A DNA stretch of 64,000 bases from Streptomyces sp. Edi2 (GCF_040253635.1 NZ_JBEJGX010000003.1:4427501-4491500), one strand, 5' to 3'. Counted from the stretch's first letter, positions 19,488 through 28,674 are shown. The notes: a model not told the origin generated them from the letters alone. Numbers and translations: made by a program.

Positions 19488-20783
19488 ATGACCAACTCCG
19501 CCCGCTTCGATCGCGGCCACACCGACGACCTGATGTCCTTCCTCGCCGCCAGCCCTTCGCCCTACCACGCAGTGGCGAACGCGGCGGAGCGGCTGGAGAA
19601 GGCCGGGTTCCGGCAGGTCGCCGAGGTCGATGAATGGGACGGCGGAACCGGCGGGAAGTTTGTGCTGCGCGGCGGCGCGATCATCGCCTGGTACGTGCCC
19701 GAGGGCGCAAGCGCCTCGACTTCGTACCGAATTGTCGGTGCTCACACAGACTCTCCCAATTTGCGCGTCAAACCGATTCCGGACACCGGCGCACGCGGCT
19801 GGCGGCAGATCGCCGTCGAGGTCTACGGCGGCACGCTGCTCAACACCTGGCTCGACCGCGACCTGGGGCTGAGCGGCCGGGTGACGCTCGCGGACGGCAG
19901 CCACCGCCTCGTCCATGTCGACCGCGCGCTGCTGAGAGTGCCCCAGCTGGCCGTGCACCTCGACCGCTCGGTGAACGCCGACGGCCTGAAGCTCGACAAG
20001 CAACGCCATATGACACCGATCTGGGGCCTGGGCGAGGTCGCCGAGGGCGATCTGATCACCTTTGTCGCCGAGGAAACCGGCATACCGGCCGACGACATCA
20101 AGGGCTGGGACCTGATGGTGCACAGCATCGAGGCGCCCGCCTACCTGGGCCGCGACCGCGAGCTGGTGGCCGGGCCGCGGATGGACAACCTGCTGTCGGT
20201 ACACGCCGGTACGGCCGCCCTCACCGCGGCGGCGGCCGCCGGCAGCAAGCTGACCGGCATTCCGGTGCTGGCCGCCTTCGACCACGAGGAGAACGGCAGC
20301 CAGTCCGACACCGGCGCGGACGGACCGCTGCTCGGCACGGTCCTGGAGCGCTCGGTGTTCGCCCGCGGCGGCTCGTACGAGGACCGGGCGCGGGCCTTCG
20401 CCGGCACCGTCTGCCTGTCGTCCGACACCGGGCACGCCGTCCACCCCAACTACAGCGAGCGGCATGAGCCCGGGCACCACCCGATGCCCAACGGCGGGCC
20501 GATCCTCAAGGTCAACGTCAACCAGCGCTATGCGACGGACGGCAGCGGACGGGCCGTCTTCGCGGCGGCCTGCGAGCGGGCCGGTGTGCCGTGGCAGAGT
20601 TTTGTGTCCAACAACTCGATGCCGTGCGGCACCACCATCGGGCCGATCACCGCGGCCCGGCACGGCATCGCCACCGTCGACATCGGAGTGGCGATCCTGT
20701 CCATGCACTCGGCGCGTGAACTGTGCGGCTCCGAGGACCCGTACCTGCTGGCGAACGCCCTGACAGCCTTCCTGGAGGGCTGA
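19488..20783 (+). CDS. M18 family metallo-aminopeptidase
   Basis: 431 residues, ATG at 19488 (MTNSARFDRGHTDDL). A zinc aminopeptidase of the aspartyl/leucyl type: GAHTDSPNLRVKP supplies the first zinc His and Asp (about residue 83), DHEENGSQSDTGADG the catalytic and bridging acidic residues, SSDTGHAVHPNYSERHEP further ligands, and CGTTIGPITAARHGIATVDIG plus MHSARE the C-terminal signature. The length is normal. The frame is open far upstream but that part is low-quality. The stop codon is 1 bp before the TTG of the AfsR-like gene, indicating an operon. Confidence 0.95.
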   Translation: MTNSARFDRGHTDDLMSFLAASPSPYHAVANAAERLEKAGFRQVAEVDEWDGGTGGKFVLRGGAIIAWYVPEGASASTSYRIVGAHTDSPNLRVKPIPDTGARGWRQIAVEVYGGTLLNTWLDRDLGLSGRVTLADGSHRLVHVDRALLRVPQLAVHLDRSVNADGLKLDKQRHMTPIWGLGEVAEGDLITFVAEETGIPADDIKGWDLMVHSIEAPAYLGRDRELVAGPRMDNLLSVHAGTAALTAAAAAGSKLTGIPVLAAFDHEENGSQSDTGADGPLLGTVLERSVFARGGSYEDRARAFAGTVCLSSDTGHAVHPNYSERHEPGHHPMPNGGPILKVNVNQRYATDGSGRAVFAAACERAGVPWQSFVSNNSMPCGTTIGPITAARHGIATVDIGVAILSMHSARELCGSEDPYLLANALTAFLEG

Positions 20784-20784
20784 G

Positions 20785-22860
20785 TTGGAATTCTCACTGC
20801 TCGGTCCGATCGCCGTGACGACCGGCTCCGCGGAGCTGTCGCTCGGGCCCGCCAAACGGCGCAGTGTGCTGGCACTGCTGTTGCTGCAGCCCAACACCAC
20901 CGTCCCACTGGAGCAGTTGATCGACTCCTTGTGGGAGGACGAGCCCCCCGAACACTCCCGTACCGTCGTCCAGGGGCATGTCTCGCGGCTGCGCGCCACG
21001 CTCGCCGAGGGCGGCGCGGAGGCGTACGGCATCGAGCTGACCACCCATGGCTCCGCCTATCTGCTGCGCCTGCCGGAGGAGTTGATCGACGCCCACCGCT
21101 TCGGTGAGCTGGTGGCTCTGGCGCGCCCCGAGGCGGCGCCGGGCGATGCCGTACCGCTGCTGCGGGAGGCGCTGGGGCTGTGGCGCGGGCCCGCGCTGAC
21201 CGGCACGGTCACCAGCCCGCCGTTCGCGGCCGCCGCGCATGCGCTGGAGGAGCGCCGGCTGACGGCCGTGGAGGCGCTGGGGCGGGCGCACGGCGCCCTC
21301 GGCGAGCACGAACAGGCCGCCGCCATCCTCTACTCCGCCGCTGTCAACCACCCCTTGCGGGAGGGCCTGATCGCCGGGCTGATGCGGGCGCTGTTCCATA
21401 CGGGGCGGCAGTCCGATGCGCTGGAGTGGTTCCACCGCACCCGACGGCTGCTCAACGAGGAGCTGGGGGTCGATCCCGGCGAGCGGCTGCGCCACGCGTA
21501 CGAGGAGATTCTGCGTGCGGAGGCGGCCGGCGGGAACCGGCAGGGTGCGGCGAAGCCCGGGGCACCCGGCGGGGGCTCCGTTTCGGGCGGGGCGCCGTCC
21601 GGAGGGGCTGGTTCCGGGGAGGCTTCCGGAGGCGGCCGTACCGGTGCTCAGACAGCGGACAGCTCCACAACGGGTGCCGGGGCGCGGCCCGTTGGCAGTG
21701 CGGGGCAGACGCCCGCCCAGGGGGTCGCCGGCCCGGATGCGGCGGGTACCGGCCGGACGCAGCCCGGCGCGACGGCCGGCGGGCGTGACGGGTCCGGCTC
21801 CGGGCGGGGAGGTGCGGCACCGCGGCTGCTGCCCCGTCCGCCCGCCCGCTTCCTGGGCCGGGAGGACCAGCTCTCCGCACTCACCGCGGTGCTGACAGAC
21901 CGTACGACGGGCGAGAGCCCGCTCGCGGTGGTGGCGGGGCCGGCCGGTGTCGGCAAGACCGCCTGCGCCGTGCAGTGGGCGCATCTGCATGCCGGAGCCT
22001 TCCCCGACGGGCAGCTCTTCGCCGATCTGCGCGGCTTCGGCGAGGGCGACGAGGCGCCCCCGGCCGAGATTCTGCGCGACTTCCTGCTGGCGCTCGGCAC
22101 TCCGCCGGAGCGGGTGCCCGGCTCGGCGCAGGCCGCATCGGCGCTGTTCAGGTCGCTGGTCGCGGAGCGCAGGATGCTGGTCGTCCTCGACAACGCCAGC
22201 AGCTCGGCGCAGGTACGGCCGCTGCTGCCCGGCGGCCCGCACTGCGCCACGGTCGTCACCAGCCGCAGCCGTCTCGACGGTCTGGTCGCCACCGACTGGG
22301 CCCGTCCGGTCGGTCTCCAGACGCTCGGTCACGAGGAGGGCGCGGCGTTGCTCGGCGCCATGCTCGGCCCGGAGCGGGTCGCCGAGGACCCGGCCGCCGC
22401 GCGGGAACTGGTCGATCTGTGCGACGGTCTGCCGCTGGCGCTGCGGGCCGCGGCCGCCCAGCTGACCGCCCGGCCGCGCTGGCGGCTGGCCCGGCTGGCG
22501 GCGGCGCTGCGCGACGAACGGCGGCGGCTGGCGCTGCTGTCGGCGGAGGACACCGGCATCGCGGCGGCGCTGCGGATGTCCGTCGCCCGGCTGTCGGCGG
22601 ACGATGCACGGCTGCTCAGCGCACTGGCGACCAGCGCGGACGGCCACCTCAACGCCTCGTTGGCGGCAGCGCTCGCCGGGTACGACCCGGAGCGCACCCA
22701 GGACGGTCTGGACCGGCTCGCGGAGATGCATCTGGTGGACGAAGAGGCCACCGATGTCTACACGATCAGCACGCTGACGCAGCTGTTCGCGCGGGACGAT
22801 CGCGGCGAAGGCGGCGAGGGGGGCACGAGCGGAACGGGTGACGGGGGCAAGCGGGAGTGA
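20785..22860 (+). CDS. AfsR/SARP-like regulator: DNA-binding, BTAD and NB-ARC domains, no TPR part
   Basis: 691 residues from a TTG at 20785 with GGAGGG 7 bp upstream, 1 bp after the aminopeptidase stop. N-terminal winged-helix OmpR-like domain (about 5-90, KRRSVLALLLLQPNTTVPLEQLIDSLW), bacterial transcriptional activation domain (about 95-245), a Gly/Ser-rich linker (about 250-345), and an NB-ARC-type ATPase with Walker A GPAGVGKTA (about 385) and Walker B-like RMLVVLDNASS. AfsR-type proteins activate secondary-metabolism genes. AfsR itself has a further TPR region; this protein stops after the ATPase. No biosynthetic cluster is nearby, so a global role or control of the peptidase is possible. 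Confidence 0.9.
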   Translation: MEFSLLGPIAVTTGSAELSLGPAKRRSVLALLLLQPNTTVPLEQLIDSLWEDEPPEHSRTVVQGHVSRLRATLAEGGAEAYGIELTTHGSAYLLRLPEELIDAHRFGELVALARPEAAPGDAVPLLREALGLWRGPALTGTVTSPPFAAAAHALEERRLTAVEALGRAHGALGEHEQAAAILYSAAVNHPLREGLIAGLMRALFHTGRQSDALEWFHRTRRLLNEELGVDPGERLRHAYEEILRAEAAGGNRQGAAKPGAPGGGSVSGGAPSGGAGSGEASGGGRTGAQTADSSTTGAGARPVGSAGQTPAQGVAGPDAAGTGRTQPGATAGGRDGSGSGRGGAAPRLLPRPPARFLGREDQLSALTAVLTDRTTGESPLAVVAGPAGVGKTACAVQWAHLHAGAFPDGQLFADLRGFGEGDEAPPAEILRDFLLALGTPPERVPGSAQAASALFRSLVAERRMLVVLDNASSSAQVRPLLPGGPHCATVVTSRSRLDGLVATDWARPVGLQTLGHEEGAALLGAMLGPERVAEDPAAARELVDLCDGLPLALRAAAAQLTARPRWRLARLAAALRDERRRLALLSAEDTGIAAALRMSVARLSADDARLLSALATSADGHLNASLAAALAGYDPERTQDGLDRLAEMHLVDEEATDVYTISTLTQLFARDDRGEGGEGGTSGTGDGGKRE

Positions 22861-23216
22861 CGGGAGCAAGGAGGAGCGGCGGCCGCGGCTGAACTGTGGC
22901 CGTCGCTCCGCCGCCCTGGGGCGGGCCCCGGCACGGGACGGCTGAGGCGGCTGAGACTGCGCGGATGCCGGCGGTTGGGGCAGGCCCGGCGGTTGGGGCA
23001 GCTGGGGCGGTCGGGACAGCCCGGGCGGCCGGAACGGCCTGGACGTTCGGGACGGCCCCGACGATCGGCACAGCCCGAACGCGGAAACGTTAGGCGCACG
23101 TTAGTGGCACGGCAGCGGTGGGCGGCAACCTGGTGTTCAGGCCGCAGGACAGAGTCGGCCGGACCGCAGGACGTACCGCCGGGGCGGTGCGGACCACCGA
23201 CCGGGGGAGACCGGAC
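22861..23216. other. Intergenic region between the AfsR-like and DUF4232 genes
   Basis: 356 bp. It includes reiterated GCGGTTGGGGCAG / GGTCGGGACAG words at about 22970-23070, which form a loose 10-13 bp repeat. No gene with sensible codon use was seen. GGGGGAGA at about 23202-23210 is the ribosome binding site of the next gene. Confidence 0.4.
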
Positions 23217-24068
23217 ATGCCGCGCAGCCACGCCCGATCCGAAGCCGCCGTCGAGAGCGGCGCCCTGACGGTCACCGTCGCCCCTCGTGGGTCCCGTACG
23301 GTCCGCCGCCGTACGCTGCGGATCGCCGCGGCCGGGCTGACCGCCGCCGCCGCGCTCACCCTCACCGCCTGCGGTGGTCAGGACAACCCGCTCAAGACGA
23401 GCGCGGCCAAGCCGTACAACCCGTCGCCGCAGGTCGCCCAGGACCCGGCGCAGGGCGAGGAGCCCGGGCAGGGCGGCACCCGGACCGAGGGCGTCCGGAC
23501 CGACGGCGGCCGGACGGAGCAGGCTTACGTGGAGCGGGGCGGCAACGGCACCGGAAGGGATGCGGGGACGCAGTCCTCCGGGACGGGCGCGCGCCGCACG
23601 GCCACGTCAGGCAGCGCCTCCGGCCACACCTCCGGCATCCGGCACACCGCGTGCGACGCCGCGAAGATCCGTATCGTGGCCCAGCGGCTGAACCGGCCGG
23701 TCAACCACCTTCTTCTGAAGGCCACCAACACCTCCAGTGCCGTCTGCGACCTCTACTTCGCCCCCTACCTGCGGTTCGACCAGGCACAGTCCCCGCTTGC
23801 CGATCTGCCGGCCAGCAGGCCGCAGTCCGTGGTCACGCTCGCCCCCGGCGAGTCCGGCTACGCCGGCGTGCTGACCTCGTCCGCCGACGGCTCCGGCCGC
23901 GACGGCCGCACCGTGACCTCGCTGTCGGTCAGCCTCCCCGGCCGCGACGGCAAGGGCAGCATCGGCGGCTCGGCGGCGGTGGCGCTCCCCGGAGGCTCGG
24001 TGCACCTCGACGACAGCGCGTGGGTGACGTACTGGCAGTCGGACGCGAGCGAGGCAGCCGCCTGGTGA
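23217..24068 (+). CDS. DUF4232 lipoprotein
   Basis: 283 residues; ATG at 23217 preceded by GGGGGAGA. The N-terminus is long and basic (RTVRRRTLRIAAAG), with a hydrophobic segment and lipobox LTAC at about residues 53-56, then a Thr/Gly-rich spacer and a C-terminal DUF4232 domain (about 145-280, HTACDAAKIRIVAQRLNRPVN, LATV-type strand VTLAPGESGYAGVLTS). DUF4232 proteins are exported, often lipid-anchored, and of unknown function. It is the first of two tandem DUF4232 genes. Confidence 0.85.
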   Translation: MPRSHARSEAAVESGALTVTVAPRGSRTVRRRTLRIAAAGLTAAAALTLTACGGQDNPLKTSAAKPYNPSPQVAQDPAQGEEPGQGGTRTEGVRTDGGRTEQAYVERGGNGTGRDAGTQSSGTGARRTATSGSASGHTSGIRHTACDAAKIRIVAQRLNRPVNHLLLKATNTSSAVCDLYFAPYLRFDQAQSPLADLPASRPQSVVTLAPGESGYAGVLTSSADGSGRDGRTVTSLSVSLPGRDGKGSIGGSAAVALPGGSVHLDDSAWVTYWQSDASEAAAW

Positions 24069-24123
24069 AACGGGTCCGCTGACCCGGGCCGCGCGACGCG
24101 GCCGACGAAGATCCCCCTGAACC

Positions 24124-24153
24124 AGGGCGCCCGCATCCCCCAGCGGGCGCCCT
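24124..24153. terminator. Strong terminator after the first DUF4232 gene
   Basis: AGGGCGCCCGC (24124-24134) pairs perfectly with GCGGGCGCCCT (24143-24153), followed by TTGTCTT. Confidence 0.9.
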
Positions 24154-24157
24154 TTGT

Positions 24158-24229
24158 CTTGCCCGGCGGGGCGGGCAAGTCTCTTGCCCGGCGGGCGGGC
24201 AGGTCTCCGACGACCGCTCCGGAGCGGTC
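24158..24229. repeat. Second hairpin, duplicated, plus an 18-bp palindrome
   Basis: CTTGCCC (24158-24164) pairs with GGGCAAG (24173-24179). The same sequence is repeated in tandem with small changes at about 24183-24206. GACCGCTCCGGAGCGGTC (24212-24229) is a perfect 18-bp palindrome. The block may be a reiterated terminator or an operator region before the second DUF4232 gene. Confidence 0.7.
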
Positions 24230-24426
24230 TCGCCCCCCAAAAAACTGATCTTCACCCCTGCCACGGGCGGATCTCCGCTGCGTACGAACCATCTGACCCG
24301 CTTTGATGCCACATCGGCCACGGGCCCGGCGAACCCACCCTGGCGCATCCGGCGGCAATGGATATCGTGGCCGTGCCATGACAGCCACACCTCGCTGATT
24401 GCAGCACTCCACTGGGGGAACCACCC
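24230..24426. promoter_or_regulatory. Leader of the second DUF4232 gene
   Basis: The tail of a 358-bp gap. It contains ATGGATATCGTGGCCGTGCC and ends with CTGGGGGAACCACCC, the ribosome binding site before 24427. No ORF of quality. Confidence 0.4.
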
Positions 24427-25110
24427 ATGACCGCACGCCGCTCCCGCAGCCGTTCCGCCGCGTACGCCGCACTGGCCCTCGGACTGGCCGGCTCCCTCGC
24501 CCTGACCGGCTGCAACAGCCACTCCTCGAAGAAGTCGAAGAAGTCCTCCTTCTCGTCCTCGTCTTCCAAGACGTCCAAGACTTCCAAGACGTCCAAGACC
24601 AAGAAGCGCAGGATCATCGGCGGGAGTGCGGCCGCGGGCGGCGCAGCGGGGACGGCGTCCCGGCGGGTGTCCGACTGCTACCCCAGCACGTACAAGGTCA
24701 CGTTCTCGCAGCAGACCGGCCCGAAGAGCCATGTGGCGGTGAAGTTCAAGAACTCCACCAGCCGCGACTGCAAGCTCTACAACGCGCCGCTGCTGCGCTT
24801 CAACAACGCCAAGGCCCCGCTGCCCCTGCTGCAGGGCACGCCCGGCCACCTCGACGGCACCCGCATCACCGTGCCCGCCCACGGCTACGCCTACGCGGTC
24901 ATCCCGACCAACACCGCGGCCGCCAAGGGCACCGAGCAGAAGTCGGTGACCATCGACTTCATGGGCATCTCGGCGAGCTCGGTCACGCACGGCCCGGTCA
25001 CCGTCAACTTCGCGGAGAAGCGGCTCCACATCTCCGTCGGCAAGAGCAAGGTCACCAACTGGAGCTCCAGCCTGCACGGGGCACAGCTGGCGGGCGGCGT
25101 CGGAAACTGA
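24427..25110 (+). CDS. DUF4232 lipoprotein with a Ser/Lys repeat spacer
   Basis: 227 residues. Signal peptide of the lipoprotein type (RRSRSRSAAYAALALGLAGS, lipobox LTGC, Cys about residue 29), then a Lys/Ser spacer built from KTSK units (about 33-62), then a DUF4232 domain (about 78-227: CYPSTYKVTFSQQTG, SRDCKLYNAPLLRF, TVPAHGYAYAVIPTN). Four Cys pattern as in the family. It is a paralogue of the preceding gene; the two are separated by strong hairpins and so are likely transcribed separately. Function unknown. Confidence 0.87.
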   Translation: MTARRSRSRSAAYAALALGLAGSLALTGCNSHSSKKSKKSSFSSSSSKTSKTSKTSKTKKRRIIGGSAAAGGAAGTASRRVSDCYPSTYKVTFSQQTGPKSHVAVKFKNSTSRDCKLYNAPLLRFNNAKAPLPLLQGTPGHLDGTRITVPAHGYAYAVIPTNTAAAKGTEQKSVTIDFMGISASSVTHGPVTVNFAEKRLHISVGKSKVTNWSSSLHGAQLAGGVGN

Positions 25111-25183
25111 TCCGCCGACGCACCGGGCCGCCCACCGGTCCGACCACGTCCCGGGCCCGGCCGACGGGCCCGGGATGCCGTTC

Positions 25184-26992
25184 CTACCCGGCGTCCAGCC
25201 CGGCCAGGACGAGCCCCAGCCGGGCCACCCCGCCCTCGGCGATCTCGACCGGGACGCCCCAGTCCTGCTGGTGCACATGGCAGGCGGGGTACTCGACGTC
25301 CGGGGCGTCGTCGCAGGACGCGGCCATCGCCGAGACATGCAGCACCCCCTCGGTCACCCCGTCCGCGAGCACCAGATCCCGCGCGAGGTCGGTGCCCGCG
25401 CCCGCACCGTCCGCGAGGAGTTCCGGCGGCGTCGCGCTGACCAGCAGCCGCGTCGAGGGGCCGTAACGGGTGTCTAGCTTCTGACCGGCCGGGGCCTGGA
25501 AGACCACCTCCAGCCGCAGCGCGCCCGGGGCGACCTCGGTGGCCGCGCGCTGGGTGCGGTGCGCCACCGATTCGACGCGGACGGCCTCCTCGGGCAGCCG
25601 CAGCCGGGTCAGCCGGTGCCGCGCCGACTCCACCACCACGATGTCGTCGTCGACGAGCACCGCGGCGGACGGCTCGCGCAGATCCGTCGCCAGTGTCGTC
25701 ACCTCGCCGGTCGCGGGATCGAAGCGGCGCAGTGCGTGGTTGTAGGTGTCCGCGATGGCGACCGAGCCGTCGGGCAGGGCGGTCACACCCAGCGGGTGCT
25801 GGAGCAGCGCCTGGTCCGCGGCGCCGTCGCGGTGACCGAAGTCGAAGAGGCCGGTGCCGACGGCCGTACGGATGGCATAGCCGTCCCCTGTTGCGGAGGG
25901 CTCCACCCAGCGGACCGCGCTGGTCTCCGAGTCCGCGATCCACAGCCGGTCGCCGGCCGCGGCGAGGCCGGACGGCTGGGCGAACCACGCCTCCGCGGCG
26001 GGGCCGTCCACCAGGCCCTCATTGGTCGTACCGGCCGCGACCCCGACCGTGCCGGCGGCCGGGTCCCAGGTCCACAGCTGATGCACCCCGGCCATCGCGA
26101 TCCACAGCCGGTCCTGCCACCAGGCGAGGTCCCACGGTGAGGAGAGATCCACCGCACGCGCAGGGCCGGAGGTCGGCGAGCCCTGCCACCACTGCTTGCC
26201 GGTGCCGGCCACGGTCTCCAGCACACCGGTCTCCGGGTCGAAGACGCGGATGGCGTGGTTGACGGTGTCCGCGACGGCCACCCGTCCGTCGGGCAGCAGT
26301 GCCAGACCCTGCGGTTCGTTGAAGGAGTCCGGCGTCAGACCGCGCTCACCGGTGCCGATCCGCCGCAGCACCTGCTCGCCGTCCGCGGCCAACTCCACCA
26401 GCTGATGCCGGGTGGTGTCCGAGACGAGGAAGCTGCCCGCGGGCAGCCGGACCGCCTTGCCGGGGAAGCGCAGATCGGTGGCGACCGGCTCCGGCGGTAC
26501 GTAGGGGCCGTCGCCTCGGCGCAGGGTGCCCTTCGCCCCGTGCTCGGCCTCCAGCTCCTCGACAAGCTTCTCGATGGCGTGCGCATGGCCCTCGCCGGCG
26601 TGCTGGGCGACGACATACCCCTCGGGGTCGATCACCACGAGCGTCGGCCAGGCCCGTACCGCGTACTGCTTCCACGTGGCGAGCTCCGGGTCGTCGAGGA
26701 CCGGGTGCTCGACGCCATAGCGCTCCACGGCATCCACGACCGCCTGGTGCTCGGCCTCGTGCACAAATTTCGGGGAGTGGACACCGATGATCACGACGGT
26801 GTCGCGGTGCCGCTCCTCCAGCTCCCGCAGTTCGTCCAGGACATGCAGACAATTCACACAGCAAAAAGTCCAGAAATCCAGGACGACAATGCGTCCCCGC
26901 AGGTCAGAGAGGGTTAGATCCTTGTTACCGGTATTCAGCCAGCCGCCCTTGCCGATCAGCTCGGGGGCGCGGACGCGTGCACGTGAAGCCAT
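25184..26992 (-). CDS. Thioredoxin-like domain fused to an NHL beta-propeller
   Basis: 602 residues from the ATG at 26992 (MASRARVRAPELIGKGGWLN). Residues about 1-160 form a TlpA/thioredoxin-like domain with CVNC in DFWTFCCVNCLHVLDEL (about 38-45) and a cis-Pro in RAWPTLVVID. Residues about 190-500 carry NHL-type repeats (LALLPDGRVAVADTVNHAIRVFD, LPDGSVAIADTYNHALRRFD). A C-terminal domain of about 100 residues follows. The same layout exists in animal NHLRC2. No signal peptide is evident, so it is probably cytosolic. An alternative start at 27058 has a good GGGGGATT ribosome binding site and would overlap the start of the divergent LURP-one gene. Confidence 0.88.
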   Translation of the reverse strand: MASRARVRAPELIGKGGWLNTGNKDLTLSDLRGRIVVLDFWTFCCVNCLHVLDELRELEERHRDTVVIIGVHSPKFVHEAEHQAVVDAVERYGVEHPVLDDPELATWKQYAVRAWPTLVVIDPEGYVVAQHAGEGHAHAIEKLVEELEAEHGAKGTLRRGDGPYVPPEPVATDLRFPGKAVRLPAGSFLVSDTTRHQLVELAADGEQVLRRIGTGERGLTPDSFNEPQGLALLPDGRVAVADTVNHAIRVFDPETGVLETVAGTGKQWWQGSPTSGPARAVDLSSPWDLAWWQDRLWIAMAGVHQLWTWDPAAGTVGVAAGTTNEGLVDGPAAEAWFAQPSGLAAAGDRLWIADSETSAVRWVEPSATGDGYAIRTAVGTGLFDFGHRDGAADQALLQHPLGVTALPDGSVAIADTYNHALRRFDPATGEVTTLATDLREPSAAVLVDDDIVVVESARHRLTRLRLPEEAVRVESVAHRTQRAATEVAPGALRLEVVFQAPAGQKLDTRYGPSTRLLVSATPPELLADGAGAGTDLARDLVLADGVTEGVLHVSAMAASCDDAPDVEYPACHVHQQDWGVPVEIAEGGVARLGLVLAGLDAG

Positions 26993-27056
26993 GTGCACAT
27001 TCAACGTCACTCCGGTGCGTGCGCATTCCGCAGGTCCCGGCGGGAACACGTCAGCC

Positions 27057-27587
27057 ATGCAGCAATCCCCCGGGGGGCCACCCCCGCACACGGGCACGTA
27101 CATGGTGCGCGACCGCATCTTCGGCATTGGCGACGACTACTGGATCGACGACGAGCACGGGCGGCACGTCTTCCTCGTGGACGGGAAGGCGCTGCGGCTG
27201 CGGGAGACCTTCGAGCTGAAGGACACCGAGCGGCGGGTGCTGATCACCATCCGCAAGAAGATGCTCAGCCTGCGCGACACCATGACCATCGAGCGGGACG
27301 ACCAGCCGCTGGCCACGATCAAGCGCAAGCGCCTCTCGCTGCTGCGCAACCACTACCGCGTCGAGCTGGTGGACGGCACCGAGCTGGACGTCAGCGGAAA
27401 GATCCTGGACCGGGAGTTCGCGATCGAGTACGAGGGCGAACTGCTGGCGGAGATCTCACGGCGCTGGCTGACCCTGCGCGACACCTATGCGGTCAATGTC
27501 GTACGGGAGGACGCGGATCCGCCGCTGCTGATCGCCGTCGCGGTGTGTGTGATCCGGCTGGCGGAGCGGGAGCACGGAGACGACTGA
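27057..27587 (+). CDS. LURP-one-related protein (tubby-like fold)
   Basis: 176 residues, ATG at 27057 (MQQSPGGPPPHTGTYMVRD) or at 27102 (MVRDRIFGIGDD). The sequence shows the repetitive strands of the LOR family: VRDRIFGIGDDYWIDDEHG, FLVDGKALRLRETFELKD, ITIRKKMLSLRDTMTIERD, LDREFAIEYEGELLAEISRRWLTLRDTYAV. The fold is related to tubby and phospholipid scramblase; bacterial members have no fixed role. It is divergent from the thioredoxin-NHL gene with starts at most 65 bp apart. Confidence 0.85.
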   Translation: MQQSPGGPPPHTGTYMVRDRIFGIGDDYWIDDEHGRHVFLVDGKALRLRETFELKDTERRVLITIRKKMLSLRDTMTIERDDQPLATIKRKRLSLLRNHYRVELVDGTELDVSGKILDREFAIEYEGELLAEISRRWLTLRDTYAVNVVREDADPPLLIAVAVCVIRLAEREHGDD

Positions 27588-27733
27588 GGAGCCGGGTTCC
27601 CGGCCGTACGGCCCTCTGCGGCTTGGCAACATCGGCCTACGATGGTCACCCGAAAGCACTGCCGGGGTGCCCGTGCGCAGCGTAACTTAACTGCACAGAC
27701 AGCAGCCCGCGTACGAACCGTCCGAGGGGTCCC

Positions 27734-28558
27734 GTGACCGTCCATCCCAGCCTTCAATCCTCCATCGATGCCTGGACTCACTCCATAGAAGCGATAACCG
27801 AGCTGGTCACTCCGCTCGTCGAAGGCGAGTGGAACGGGGCGACGGGCCTCCCAGGATGGTCCGTTCGCGATGTGGTCTCCCATGTCATCGGCCTGGAATG
27901 CGAAATGCTGGGTGACCCGCGGCCGATCCATACGCTGCCGCGCGATCTCTACCACGTGCGCAGCGAGTCGGCGCGACGCATGGAGGTGCAGGTCGACGTC
28001 CGTCGGCACCACACCGCGCCGGAGATGCTGAGCGAGCTCGAATACACCGTCATCCGCCGCTCCCGGCAGCTGCGCAACGAGTCCCGGCAGCCGGACGCCG
28101 TGGTCCGCAGCCCGCTCGGTGAGGACCGTACGCTGGAATTCGTGCTGCAGCAGCGGGCGTTCGACGTCTGGGTCCATGAGCAGGACCTGCGCCGGACCCT
28201 CAAGAAGCCCGGCAATCTCGACTCCCCCGGCGCGCATGTGACTCGCGATCTGCTGGTGAAGGCGCTGCCCGGCATCGTGGCCAAGAGGGCCCAGGCGCCC
28301 GCCGATTCGGCGGTGGTCTTCGATGTCAGCGGGCCGCTGGAATTCCTGCGCACGGTCCGCCTCGACGCCGAGGGCAATGCCACGATCGATGGCAGTGTCT
28401 CGCTCGGCCCGACCGTGACGCTCGCCCTGGACTGGGACACCTTCCACCAGCTGGCCTGCGGCCGGGTCCGCCCGGCGGCCGTCGCCGAACAGATCAAGAT
28501 CGACGGCGACGAGGAGCTGGCCCAGGCGATCCTGGGCAACTTCGCCATCACGCCGTAG
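27734..28558 (+). CDS. Maleylpyruvate isomerase-family (mycothiol-dependent, DinB-fold) protein
   Basis: 274 residues from a GTG at 27734 with GAGGGGT upstream. The N-terminal DinB-like four-helix bundle (about 5-175) has the expected metal His residues: WSVRDVVSHVIGLE (about 42-55) and QRAFDVWVHEQDLRR (about 140-155). A C-terminal sterol-carrier-like domain (about 185-270) follows. This is the actinobacterial TIGR03083 layout, in which a metal centre activates mycothiol. The substrate is unknown. It is convergent with the MFS gene across two parS sites. Confidence 0.88.
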   Translation: MTVHPSLQSSIDAWTHSIEAITELVTPLVEGEWNGATGLPGWSVRDVVSHVIGLECEMLGDPRPIHTLPRDLYHVRSESARRMEVQVDVRRHHTAPEMLSELEYTVIRRSRQLRNESRQPDAVVRSPLGEDRTLEFVLQQRAFDVWVHEQDLRRTLKKPGNLDSPGAHVTRDLLVKALPGIVAKRAQAPADSAVVFDVSGPLEFLRTVRLDAEGNATIDGSVSLGPTVTLALDWDTFHQLACGRVRPAAVAEQIKIDGDEELAQAILGNFAITP

Positions 28559-28636
28559 CGGGGCAGGGCCGGTGGGGCCCCTCACTCGATGCCCTGACCG
28601 TCGGCCGGCCACGAGCAGTGGGCCCCGGAGCGAGCC

Positions 28637-28674
28637 GTTTCACGTGAAACAGCCCTGTCCGTTCCACGTGAAAC
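28637..28674. promoter_or_regulatory. Paired parS sites, one perfect and one with a single change
   Basis: GTTTCACGTGAAAC at 28637-28650 and GTTCCACGTGAAAC at 28661-28674, 24 bp centre to centre, between two convergent genes. Confidence 0.9.
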
